Shown: piece after piece, positions 27,111-34,889 of the stretch
Layout of the letters: each line of letters begins with the position of its first letter
How positions within the stretch are numbered: the stretch's first letter is position 1
Assembly (NCBI GenBank): GCA_025934835.1
Contig: JAICWL010000010.1
Location: 1 to 53,307, forward strand
Reading direction: 5' to 3'
DNA length: 53,307 nt
Origin: Fimbriimonadaceae bacterium
GTDB taxonomy: Bacteria > Armatimonadota > Fimbriimonadia > Fimbriimonadales > Fimbriimonadaceae
Translations under genes and position numbers: made by a program
Notes under the pieces: generated by a model
What the model saw: only the letters and a program-made list of their open reading frames with translations
The model's database searches: none
Told to the model about the DNA's origin: nothing

Positions 27111-28433
27111 TCAGGCGGTAAAGCCCAGACGAGCGGCCCGAAATCCCTCGAAAACAGTGTCCGAGCGAGTATTTCCAAGGCGCGTTTCCAAGAGCTCGGC
27201 AAGGACGGATCGGTAATCGGTGGTGACCTGCACGTCGCCAGGGCCGGAAAGCTGGTGGTCGTCGAGGCCGGGCCAGACGCCCTGAACCGACGGACCTTTC
27301 AGCCCACCACCCATGACGAACATGAGTCCGCCATGCCCATGGTCGGTACCGAGGCCGCTGTTCTCTTCCACGCGTCGCCCGAACTCGGACATAACGACCA
27401 CGTTGACTCGCGACAGGTCTCTTCCCAGGTCGCTCGCGAATGAGGCCAGGCACTTCGCCAGATCATCGAGCATCGAGGGCAGCCACCCGGTGGTCGAGCC
27501 TTGGCCGACGTGGGTGTCCCACCCCCCTTTGTCCAGGCAGGCGATTTCGAGTCCCACGTCCGCCCTTATGAGCGCAGCGACTTCCTGAAGCCCATGGCCG
27601 AGATCGCTATTCGGATAGTGAGCCGCATCCGCCTCGGGACGCACATCCGACAGCTTTCGGACTACCTCGAGCGTTTCCCGCCCGGCGGACGTGACTTCGT
27701 CGTCGCCGGCGCCATACATCTTCGCGAGTCTGCCCATTGCGTCCTCGCGCTGGGGCGATGGAAGGTTCAAATGGTAGTCGCTTACCGATTCGAGCAGTGC
27801 CGCACGAGTCGCTCCGCGAAGCGAATCCGGCATCGTGTTCCCGATTGCTACGGCCCGAAGGGCAGACTTCGACGCGGTTTCGGCAATTGCCATATGGCGC
27901 GCTATCCATCCGGTCGATGGTCCCTGGCCCTGCGTTGCCAGCCCGCGCTCCATGGCGGACATCGCCTCGAAGTGAGAGTGGCTGTCGTCCATCGAACCGC
28001 AGGCAGGAATTGCGACCAGCCTGCCGGTTTCGAAGAGCGACATCAGGGGCGCCAGCGACGGGTGCAGTCCGAAGCGGCCGTCGAGCCGTATGCTCGCGTC
28101 TTTAGATCGCCCAGGCGCCGGAACCGCCGTTTCCGGCCGCAGGCGGTAGTAGTTCTCCTCAAATGCCGGGACCAAGAAGCTGAGTCCGTCCGCCCCGCCG
28201 CGCAGGAACAGCACCACAAGCACGTTGCCTTGCCGGCCGCGCAGGGCCGGGTGGACGGCGATCTGCGAGAGCGCCGAGCCAGGTGCGATCCAGGAGAGCG
28301 CTCCGATTCCCAAACCGGCAAGCAGACCTCGCCGCGTCAATGCAAACCGCATGCCCGGTTCGCTGGTCGAAGAGCGCTCGGGCGCGGGCCCGGTCTCACC
28401 ATGGCCGTCGCAACTGATCCAGGAGGACTTCAT
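27111..28433 (-). CDS. DUF1501 protein with twin-arginine signal
   Basis: 440 residues from ATG 28433, which has GGAGATG at the right distance. A leader of about 30 residues precedes the twin-arginine motif ALTRRGLLAGLGIGAL. The DUF1501 body (alkaline phosphatase-like fold) shows NVLVVLFLRGGADGLSFLVP, GRFGLHPSLAPL, IPACGSMDDSHSHFEAM, GGWDTHVGQG, and NVVVMSEFGRRVEENSGLGTDHGHGG. The His/Asp residues of DHGHGG suggest a metal site. The protein is exported folded; a phosphatase or sulfatase-like activity is expected from the fold but unproven. It starts 4 bases after the DUF1800 stop. Confidence 0.9.
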   Translation of the reverse strand: MKSSWISCDGHGETGPAPERSSTSEPGMRFALTRRGLLAGLGIGALSWIAPGSALSQIAVHPALRGRQGNVLVVLFLRGGADGLSFLVPAFEENYYRLRPETAVPAPGRSKDASIRLDGRFGLHPSLAPLMSLFETGRLVAIPACGSMDDSHSHFEAMSAMERGLATQGQGPSTGWIARHMAIAETASKSALRAVAIGNTMPDSLRGATRAALLESVSDYHLNLPSPQREDAMGRLAKMYGAGDDEVTSAGRETLEVVRKLSDVRPEADAAHYPNSDLGHGLQEVAALIRADVGLEIACLDKGGWDTHVGQGSTTGWLPSMLDDLAKCLASFASDLGRDLSRVNVVVMSEFGRRVEENSGLGTDHGHGGLMFVMGGGLKGPSVQGVWPGLDDHQLSGPGDVQVTTDYRSVLAELLETRLGNTRSDTVFEGFRAARLGFTA

Positions 28434-28437
28434 CGAT

Positions 28438-29835
28438 TCATCTCCATTGGAAGGTCGGAGAGCACAGGCACAGCGCTGCTCGCTCTTGCGGGTCTGCTCC
28501 CTCGAGCGCGGTCAAAATGCTCTGGTCGGCGGAACGTTCGTGTCGTTCGAAAACAGCTTCGAACGGCTTGGTCACAGCCTTGGTATTCGTGCCCGCGATG
28601 CCGTTCGAAGCGAGTGCGAACGCGAAATTCCATCGGGCGAGCATCGCGCCGGTCCAAGCGGAGGATTTCACCGGATAGCCGTCCGGCATCGGCCATTGGT
28701 AGAGAGATTGGCCCATCGAAGCCAGGTGCGCCTGGAGCGCAGGGCCGCCGTCGGTCTCACAGTCCAGCGCCCGCAGGCTCGAGACCATCAGGTCGAACGG
28801 GCGCTTGAGGATCGGCGTAGCTTTGACGAGTCGGCGGGGCTCCAGGATGGGTCGGAGCGTAGCCCGGATGTCTCCGCCGGAGTCGGCGTAGGCTCTGGCG
28901 GCCAAATGCACCGCGCTTTCATCACTTTCACCGATGAAGACCGAGCACAGCTTGCGGGCAATGTGCTTTGCAGTGGACGGGTGCGACGCCAAAATGTCGA
29001 GTACCGCCTCGCCGTCCGATTCGCCCCCGCCTCGCTCGATAACGTGGCCGAGCACCATTTTCCTTCCGTCGTCGTGCAGCTCGGGGACGTAGCGAAAAGC
29101 GCCTTTATGCCGGAGGAACCTGTTTTCGAGAGTCCAGCCGGTCAGGCATCTCGCTACTTCTTGAACATCCTTTTGCGTGTAGCCTCCGTGCACCCCGAGC
29201 GTGTGAAGCTCCATGATTTCGCGAGCGTAGTTCTCGTTTGGCACTCCTCGGCGGTTCTGCTGATTATCGAGGAATGCGAGCATTGCCGGACTGTGCGCGG
29301 AAGCGCCGAGAAGGTCCCGGAATCGGCCGAGGGCGTGGGGCCGTATCACCGTCGATTCGTCCTGTTCGATGCGAAACGACGCGAGACCCTTCCGAGCGTA
29401 AATATTGAAATGGTCGCTCCAGAACTCCACCATCCGTTCGAGGAGCTGATTCCTTCCATGGACCGCCCGCAGGATCGATATCGCCTGAAGCTGAGCCTGC
29501 ACAGATTCCTCCGGTAGGTCTCGAAGCTCCATCGAGTCCAGATGTAGGACGTCGAACCTAGCAAGCATGAGGAGCAGCCCCGGATCTTCCGGCGAATCCG
29601 CCTCTAGCTGGGAAGCGACAAATGCCTCCTCGCCGGTTCCGCGAACGCGCGCCGAATCTCCCGGGCGCGGTCCGTACGTCAGCCTGTCGAGCAATCGGAG
29701 CTCGGGCCGAATGTCACCGGAGGGGATGGGGAGTGCCGGATCGCGCTGGGAGACTTTCGAAGCCAGTCGGGCGCATCCGGCGGCCCCAAGCGCCCCCGCG
29801 CACATCCCCAGCCATTGCCGGCGAGACGCTCTCAC
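28438..29835 (-). CDS. DUF1800 lipoprotein-like exported protein
   Basis: 465 residues. The N-terminus MRASRRQWLGMCAGALGAAGCARL resembles a Tat or lipoprotein signal with Cys about residue 21. DUF1800 landmarks: RLTYGPRPGDSARVR, MVEFWSDHFNIYARKG, NENYAREIMELHTLGVHGGYTQKDVQEVARCLTGW, IARKLCSVFIGE and QSLYQWPMPDGYP. DUF1800 and DUF1501 genes are paired in many bacteria and their products are thought to act together outside the cytoplasm; the reaction is not known. The start overlaps the stop of the membrane protein upstream (ATGA at 29832-29835). Confidence 0.9.
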   Translation of the reverse strand: MRASRRQWLGMCAGALGAAGCARLASKVSQRDPALPIPSGDIRPELRLLDRLTYGPRPGDSARVRGTGEEAFVASQLEADSPEDPGLLLMLARFDVLHLDSMELRDLPEESVQAQLQAISILRAVHGRNQLLERMVEFWSDHFNIYARKGLASFRIEQDESTVIRPHALGRFRDLLGASAHSPAMLAFLDNQQNRRGVPNENYAREIMELHTLGVHGGYTQKDVQEVARCLTGWTLENRFLRHKGAFRYVPELHDDGRKMVLGHVIERGGGESDGEAVLDILASHPSTAKHIARKLCSVFIGESDESAVHLAARAYADSGGDIRATLRPILEPRRLVKATPILKRPFDLMVSSLRALDCETDGGPALQAHLASMGQSLYQWPMPDGYPVKSSAWTGAMLARWNFAFALASNGIAGTNTKAVTKPFEAVFERHERSADQSILTALEGADPQERAALCLCSPTFQWR

Positions 29836-30335
29836 GGCGCAGCCTTGAACGCCAACGACGGGCGCTGCAACGCGCGGAACCCCGCGCCAATGCTCGCAAG
29901 CAGAGCGATCGGCCAGAAGGCGAACCAGCCGAGCAACGGCAGCATCGAGCCCATGACGAGGAATCCGGCCCCGCGCGAGAACGCGGCGTAGTCGGGCATG
30001 TCTGGCGCCATCTCCTTCAGCCTTTCCCCGATTACCAAGGCGAGGCCCGATCCACCCACCATGGCCACCGAAAGCAACGCGAGCAGCACGATCGTGCCAA
30101 GGATTTTCTGGCCGGGGATGGGCTGGGCTAGCAGGGCGAGGGCCATCAGCAGGGTCGGCACGCCGATCAGAGCGCCGAGGCCGATGGTTCGCCCAGGACG
30201 AGTCAGGAGCACCTGCTGCGCTGTCTCAGCGCGCCGAGTAAAGAGCAGCCCAAAGGCCACGATGAGCGCCCACTGGGTCAGGCATAGGCCCACGATCAGG
30301 GCAACGATAACGAGCACGTCTCCGAGCAGAAACAT
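29832..30335 (-). CDS. Five-helix membrane protein upstream of DUF1800
   Basis: 167 residues with about five predicted transmembrane segments: LVIVALIVGLCL..., TIGLGALIGVPTLLMALALL, ILGTIVLLALLSVAMVGG, GAGFLVMGSMLPLLGWF and FWPIALLASIGAGF. The ATG at 30335 has GGGAGGCGGAA upstream. There are no conserved polar motifs that I recognise. It is translationally coupled to the DUF1800 gene and so probably belongs to the same export or envelope system. Confidence 0.75.
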   Translation of the reverse strand: MFLLGDVLVIVALIVGLCLTQWALIVAFGLLFTRRAETAQQVLLTRPGRTIGLGALIGVPTLLMALALLAQPIPGQKILGTIVLLALLSVAMVGGSGLALVIGERLKEMAPDMPDYAAFSRGAGFLVMGSMLPLLGWFAFWPIALLASIGAGFRALQRPSLAFKAAP

Positions 30336-30729
30336 TTCCGCCTCCCTAAGCCATTAGCGATCTCGCCGTCTTCAGGCTGCAGGTAATCGCTCGAAACAGG
30401 CCATTCGACCCTGCGGGGTTTGCCGGCTGGTGACAAGGGCGGCGCTCCGCGCTTTGAGAATTTGGCAATTCCATGTTGTCTGATCCACGCGAATGGATTA
30501 AAATGCTGCATCCGCAAGGGCGCGGCCTATTTCACGAAACCTTTTGGGAGGGACGTATGACACGCCCTTGTCGGGCATCGACCGCGCCGCTTGAGTTTGG
30601 CGCATTTTGCGGTTGGGGCTTTTCCGCTTGCGGAGGCCGAGGTTGTTGAGGGCTCTCCGGGCCCTGCTCGCTTACAAGCGGGCCGCTTGCGAGCCTGGCC
30701 GCTCTGGCCGCCGCTTTGACCGCCGAGCG
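30336..30729. other. 394-base leader region between divergent membrane-protein genes
   Basis: The region should hold the promoters for the minus-strand operon and for amtB. On the minus strand a 73-codon frame (30296-30517) is open and overlaps the next gene, but it has no clear ribosome site. On the plus strand GGGAGGG precedes an ATG at 30557 that opens 31 codons rich in Cys and Gly, ending at about 30652. A GC-rich inverted repeat lies at 30666-30694. No known riboswitch consensus was found here. Confidence 0.4.
30666..30694 (+). promoter_or_regulatory. GC-rich inverted repeat in the amtB leader
   Basis: GCTCGC and GCGAGC enclose AAGCGG-G-CCGCTT, with a TTAC bulge on the left side. The combined stem would be strong in RNA. 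It ends 35 bases before the amtB ATG and has no T tract, so attenuation or control of ribosome access is more likely than termination. Confidence 0.4.
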
Positions 30730-32202
30730 ATGTGGCGACACGGCACGGCGTTTTTCGGCGGCAAGATAATCGGCTTCGCGGCTTTGCTCGTCGTCATTCT
30801 CTTCTTTCTGGCGTCCGCGGGCGGACGAGCCTCCGCCGCCGATACCTACACGCCCCACGAAACGGCGATGGTCAACGCCATAAACACTGCTTGGACGCTT
30901 GTCGCCGCGTTCTTGGTGTTCGGCATGCAGGCCGGGTTTGTGATGCTGGAAGCCGGCTTCGCCAGGCAGCGCGAAACCGTGAACGTGCTGATGGAGTGCA
31001 TCTTCGACACATGCCTCTGCGGCTTTCTTTTTTGGGGCATCGGCTATGCGTTCATGTTCAGCCATGGCAACGGGTTTATAGGCCAGCACTGGTTCTTTCT
31101 AGCGGGTACGCCTGCGACCTATGAAGCTACGGGCATCCCGATCCTCGCCCACTGGATTTTCCAGTTCGCCTTTGCCGACACCTGCTCCACGATCACCTCG
31201 GGGGCGATGATCGGCCGTACGGGCTTTCGGGGCGACATCTTGTACAGCATCGGCGTGACCGGGTTCATTTATCCGATCCTCGGACATTGGGCCTGGGGTC
31301 CTGACGGCTTCTTGGCGACCATGGGCTCGGCTGGCGGCTTCCTGCCAGGTCTCGGCACGTCGTTTCGCGACTTCGCCGGCTCGACCGTCGTTCATACGAT
31401 CGGTGGAGTGATTTCGCTGGCCGGGGCGATAGCGCTCGGCCCAAGGCTGGGTCGGATCTTCGCGCGGGACGACAAGCTTAGGGGCGGCATGCCACCTCCT
31501 CATAACCTGACCATCGCGGCTGTCGGCGCATTCCTCTTGTGGTTCGGCTGGTACGGATTCAACCCCGGCAGCTCGCTATCTGCCATGGACGCCCAAGGGA
31601 TCGGTCGGATAGCCGCGAACACGACCCTGGGCGCTTGCGCAGGCGGCATGTCGGCAATGCTCGCGACGCTGTGGTTTGGACCGACGAAAGGCAAGTTCGA
31701 CCTCGGCTTCAGCATGAATGGCTTCCTCGGCGGCCTCGTGGCCATCACGTGCCCTTGCTACTGGGTGGATCCGCTGGGCGCGATCATGCTAGGTCTCGTC
31801 GCTGGGGCGCTAGTGGTCATTGGTGTGCATCTCGTCGAGTGGTTAAGGGTCGACGATCCTGTCGGCGCGGTCTCGGTCCACGGCTTGGCCGGAGTCTGGG
31901 GCACGATATCCCTCGGGTTATTCGCTTGCGGCAAATACGGCGTGCCAGGTCCAACCGGCGCCGACAACGCTTCGCCCGTCGCCGGACTGTTCTATGGAGG
32001 CGGCAGTCAGGTGCTGCTCGCTCAGCTCCTCGGCGTCTTGATTGTCGCGGGATGCACGTTCGCGGTAGCGTTTGCCATGATGAATGCGCTCCGCTTGCTG
32101 CCACACCCGTGGAATCTTCGCGTCGAACCGGAAGGCGAGGCCGGGCTTGGCGGGCTCGACGTATGGGAGCATGGCATCGAGGCCTATCCGGCGCAGGCTT
32201 GA
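30730..32202 (+). CDS. amtB: Ammonium transporter
   Basis: 490 residues from ATG 30730; the frame is open to 30607 but the upstream part is Arg/Leu-rich without a signal. A hydrophobic leader ending ASA and then eleven transmembrane segments follow. Diagnostic parts are FVMLEAGFARQRETVN, FADTCSTITSGAMIGR, the first pore histidine in GSTVVHTIGG, FNPGSSLSAMD, and the second in VSVHGLAGVWGT. These twin histidines line the ammonia pore in AmtB. The protein moves ammonium into the cell and is gated by the PII protein encoded 30 bases downstream. Confidence 0.95.
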   Translation: MWRHGTAFFGGKIIGFAALLVVILFFLASAGGRASAADTYTPHETAMVNAINTAWTLVAAFLVFGMQAGFVMLEAGFARQRETVNVLMECIFDTCLCGFLFWGIGYAFMFSHGNGFIGQHWFFLAGTPATYEATGIPILAHWIFQFAFADTCSTITSGAMIGRTGFRGDILYSIGVTGFIYPILGHWAWGPDGFLATMGSAGGFLPGLGTSFRDFAGSTVVHTIGGVISLAGAIALGPRLGRIFARDDKLRGGMPPPHNLTIAAVGAFLLWFGWYGFNPGSSLSAMDAQGIGRIAANTTLGACAGGMSAMLATLWFGPTKGKFDLGFSMNGFLGGLVAITCPCYWVDPLGAIMLGLVAGALVVIGVHLVEWLRVDDPVGAVSVHGLAGVWGTISLGLFACGKYGVPGPTGADNASPVAGLFYGGGSQVLLAQLLGVLIVAGCTFAVAFAMMNALRLLPHPWNLRVEPEGEAGLGGLDVWEHGIEAYPAQA

Positions 32203-32232
32203 CATGAATTGTGAGAACTGGAGATTGGGAAC

Positions 32233-32574
32233 ATGCATTTGATCGTAGCTATCATCCGGCCGCACCGCCTCGAGCCAGTTCGGGAAGCACTGCAAGAGGC
32301 CAACGTAATCGGTCTGACCGTTAGCGATTGCAGAGGTACCGGACGGCACAGATCGGTGACCCACTCATTCCGTGGCTCGCAGTACACCCACGGGCTGGAC
32401 CCGCGAGTGCGCCTCGAAGTGCTTGTCCGCGAAGACCAGCTCACCGAGGCTGTCGACGCCATCCGAGAGGCCGCCGCTACGGGAGAAGTCGGGGATGGCA
32501 AGATTATTGTTCTTCAGGCGGCGGACGTGGTGCGCATTCGCACTAACGAGCGAGGAGAAACCGCGCTCTCTTAG
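32233..32574 (+). CDS. glnK: PII nitrogen regulatory protein
   Basis: 113 residues, standard PII size. It senses 2-oxoglutarate, ATP and ADP and blocks AmtB when ammonium is high. The T-loop retains Tyr51 (FRGSQYTHG), the uridylylation position, and the B-loop GEVGDGKIIV is intact. Several usually fixed T-loop residues differ: Gln39 is His, Lys40 Arg, Gly41 Ser and Lys58 Arg (GRHRSVTHS and DPRVRLEV). Gln39 normally contacts the magnesium and 2-oxoglutarate, so ligand response may be altered. Called glnK because of its position next to amtB. It converges with the gene ending at 32577. Confidence 0.92.
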   Translation: MHLIVAIIRPHRLEPVREALQEANVIGLTVSDCRGTGRHRSVTHSFRGSQYTHGLDPRVRLEVLVREDQLTEAVDAIREAAATGEVGDGKIIVLQAADVVRIRTNERGETALS

Positions 32575-32576
32575 AG

Positions 32577-33269
32577 CTATCCTTTGGGAACCTTGGCCGC
32601 CGGGTCTCCCCACATCTTGCGCATCAGGGCGTATCCCTGCGGGTCGAACGTCTTTAGCTCGGCACGAACGAACGGGTAGCCATCGTTGCGGCCGAAATAG
32701 GATTCCGTGGTCTCCGCGAAATACTCCATCTGGTTCGTGAGCGCGTAGGCCCGCCGCACTCCGCCGTCGTACCAAAGCACGCTGTCGTATTTGTGCGAAG
32801 CCAGGGCAGCGTCGTACGTGGCACGTATCTCCGAATTGTCGAACCCGCCGGGAAGAAACAGGTCGTGGTACGCGTGCGCAAGCTCGTGCATTGCCATCCA
32901 TGGCTGCTCGTAAGGCCACTTGATCAGGTTTTCCAAGTTGCCAAACTCCACGCCGTGCGCCATCGCGGGATCGAGGCCATGGTCGACGAGCCAGCCTTTG
33001 TCGGGATGGAATGCCGCCCCCTTTGTGTACGGGTCGTTCAGTCGGATGAAGAGCGGAATAGACTTGAGCTTGGCCAATGGGCCGTCCGGCACGACTCGCT
33101 CGATTCTCATGAGCTGACACGAGAGCTCATCCTTGGCAGCGACCCATGCCTTGGGACGCTCGAGCAGGACTTGCTCCTCGACGTGGACGTGCCACCCTTC
33201 GATTTGTATGTCCTTGTAAGTCCATGCCGAGGCGACAAGCGCTGTGCACAGCGTGCAGGCGAAGATCAT
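32577..33269 (-). CDS. Secreted gluzincin-like metallopeptidase
   Basis: 230 residues from ATG 33269, chosen because MIFACTLCTALVASAW is a signal peptide; the frame is open upstream but less likely. HELAHAYHD at residues 128-136 is a zinc-binding HExxH motif (His128, Glu129, His132). EYFAETTESYFGRNDGYPF later supplies a candidate third ligand, giving the HExxH plus EYFAE pattern seen in gluzincins of the anthrax lethal factor type. Substrates are unknown. It has no inhibitor or cargo gene beside it and lies 10 bases past the start of a DinB gene on the same strand. Confidence 0.68.
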   Translation of the reverse strand: MIFACTLCTALVASAWTYKDIQIEGWHVHVEEQVLLERPKAWVAAKDELSCQLMRIERVVPDGPLAKLKSIPLFIRLNDPYTKGAAFHPDKGWLVDHGLDPAMAHGVEFGNLENLIKWPYEQPWMAMHELAHAYHDLFLPGGFDNSEIRATYDAALASHKYDSVLWYDGGVRRAYALTNQMEYFAETTESYFGRNDGYPFVRAELKTFDPQGYALMRKMWGDPAAKVPKG

Positions 33270-33279
33270 GGACGCGATG

Positions 33280-33732
33280 TTATCCGTTAAGCTTCTCGAC
33301 GTCGTAGTACAGGACCAGATCCGTCTCCGGGTAAGAAGCATCTCGGCGCCCCAGGCAAAGGCCACGAAGCTCGCCGCGATGGTAAGTGCCATGATTGATA
33401 ACGTGGCGCACTATCTGACCCAGTGAGAGCGTTCTCGGCTCGCCGTTCATTCTCCGGTAGTTCACGGGCGGATCGTGCCGGTTTGCGAACAGCATCGCTT
33501 TCCAGTCTGCGTTGAGCCGCGTCATCGCCTCGTCGGACAGCTCTGCGGCCGGAAGCGCTTCCCCGGACACTCCGGCGCACCGATCGAGCCACAGCTTTTC
33601 CACGGAAATGATGTGGCCCATGATGCCCAAATCGACCGGTTCCAGCAGCTTCGACTGGAGGGAAGCCAGCCAGAGGCGATTCGCCCAAAGGTCGTAATCG
33701 AGTCCTTGCGTCTCGAGATGCCAATCTGTCAC
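33280..33732 (-). CDS. DinB-like protein
   Basis: 150 residues of four-helix DinB type. His residues that would form the metal site are in LGIMGHIISVEKLWL (about residue 40) and VRHVINHGTYHRGELRGL (late), where HGTYHRG is a very common DinB signature. FWANRLW-like YDLWANRLW near the N-terminus is also characteristic. A thiol transferase or hydrolase is possible; no substrate can be named. It is cotranscribed with the metallopeptidase downstream, and diverges from the esterase gene at 33768. Confidence 0.8.
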   Translation of the reverse strand: MTDWHLETQGLDYDLWANRLWLASLQSKLLEPVDLGIMGHIISVEKLWLDRCAGVSGEALPAAELSDEAMTRLNADWKAMLFANRHDPPVNYRRMNGEPRTLSLGQIVRHVINHGTYHRGELRGLCLGRRDASYPETDLVLYYDVEKLNG

Positions 33733-33767
33733 GGCCTATTGTTGCAGCATTCGAGTAACTTCGATGG

Positions 33768-34517
33768 ATGCCTGGGTGCGAGCTCCACTACTTTTCCGAA
33801 GCGCTAAAGATGGCCACCGCCGCGAACGTGATTCTGCCAAAGCCCGACTTGGCCGGTCCCTATCCCGTTATGTTTCTGCTTCATGGACTTTCGGACGACC
33901 ACACGCATTGGTCTCGCCGGACGAGCATCGAGCGATACGTGGAGGATATGCCGCTGATAGTGGTGATGCCGAACGGCGGTCGCGGCTTCTATACGGATGC
34001 GGCGCAAGGCTTTGCATACGAGCTCGCGATGGTCGAGTTGGTCAGGCTCGTAAAGGCGTATTTCCCTACGAAGCCCGAGTGGTGCGTGACGGGTCTATCG
34101 ATGGGCGGCTATGGGGCTCTGAGATTGGCGTTGAGGTTTCCGGACATATTCCGCTCGGCTCACTCCCATTCTGGTGCGCTATGGTTCGGGCACTGGCCCG
34201 CACGCGAAGACGATGATTGGGGCCGGGAATTCGCTCGTGTCGTGGGCCCGGATCCCGCTGGTGGCAAGGACGACCTTTACGCGCTCGTCGAAAAATTGGA
34301 CAAAAAGGACCTGCCGGCGATGCGGATCGATTGTGGCGTGGACGATTTCCTTCTCGACGCCAACCGCGCATACCACGAGCACTTGACCTCGTTGGGCGTC
34401 GAGCACGAATACCAAGAGTTTCCCGGAGCGCACACTTGGGAGTATTGGGACGAGCACGTGCGTGAGGCGCTGGCGTTCCACGCGAAGAACCTTGGATTCG
34501 GGGTTGCCGCCAAATGA
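33768..34517 (+). CDS. Alpha/beta-hydrolase esterase (tributyrin esterase / S-formylglutathione hydrolase-like)
   Basis: 249 residues from ATG 33768. The fold is shown by YPVMFLLHGLSDDHTHW, LIVVMPNGGRGFYTDA, the nucleophile elbow TGLSMGGYGALRLAL with Ser111, the Asp in DCGVDDFLLDAN and the His in FPGAHTWEYWDEH. This order and the HGLSDDHTHW oxyanion region match the esterase D / tributyrin esterase group. It is probably a cytoplasmic carboxylesterase for small acyl esters; no signal peptide is present. A formaldehyde pathway role would need an S-hydroxymethylglutathione partner, and none is in view. Confidence 0.85.
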   Translation: MPGCELHYFSEALKMATAANVILPKPDLAGPYPVMFLLHGLSDDHTHWSRRTSIERYVEDMPLIVVMPNGGRGFYTDAAQGFAYELAMVELVRLVKAYFPTKPEWCVTGLSMGGYGALRLALRFPDIFRSAHSHSGALWFGHWPAREDDDWGREFARVVGPDPAGGKDDLYALVEKLDKKDLPAMRIDCGVDDFLLDANRAYHEHLTSLGVEHEYQEFPGAHTWEYWDEHVREALAFHAKNLGFGVAAK

Positions 34518-34538
34518 AGCCTTGTGTATCCTGATCCA

Positions 34539-34880
34539 ATGGCAGTTACCCAAGCCGCCGTCGAGGGCTTGCTCGAACCGTTGCGAGCCATCCGGCCGAT
34601 CACATCCAGGAAAATGTTCGGCGGAGTCGGCGTGTACTGCGACGGCGTTTTCTTCGCCTGCATCGACGACGACCGACTTTACTTCAAAGCGGACGAGCTG
34701 ACGCTCCCGATGTTTGAAACTTACGGCGCAGAGCAGTGGGAGATCGAAGGGCAGTCGGGCGGCCCGATGCCGTATTGGGAAGTGCCCTCGGCGATCTTGG
34801 CCGACTCCGAGGCTCTCGGCGGTTGGATCGACGCCGCCGTTGGCGTCGCCAACCGGAAGAAAAAGCCCAAGAAGCGCTGA
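34539..34880 (+). CDS. TfoX N-terminal-domain protein
   Basis: 113 residues from ATG 34539. The TfoX_N domain is recognisable in PITSRKMFGGVGVYCDGVFFACID, split here as RKMFGGVGVYCDG and FFACIDDDRLYFKAD, plus MPYWEVPSAIL at the end. This domain occurs in competence regulators such as TfoX/Sxy, but many stand-alone copies have no known role. The C-terminal TfoX domain is absent; the end is a Lys-rich tail KKKPKKR. It lies 21 bases after the esterase stop and converges with the binding-protein gene 9 bases away. Confidence 0.8.
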   Translation: MAVTQAAVEGLLEPLRAIRPITSRKMFGGVGVYCDGVFFACIDDDRLYFKADELTLPMFETYGAEQWEIEGQSGGPMPYWEVPSAILADSEALGGWIDAAVGVANRKKKPKKR

Positions 34881-34889
34881 CCCAATCGG

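Noticed and set aside
27501-28808. 435-codon frame antisense to DUF1501
   Set aside because: Arg/Ser/Pro-rich shadow; the minus strand has the DUF1501 motifs.
30296-30517. 73-codon minus-strand frame upstream of the membrane protein gene
   Set aside because: It has some protein-like segments (VSSDYLQPEDGEIANG) but overlaps the well-supported start at 30335 and its own ribosome site is weak. Not called.
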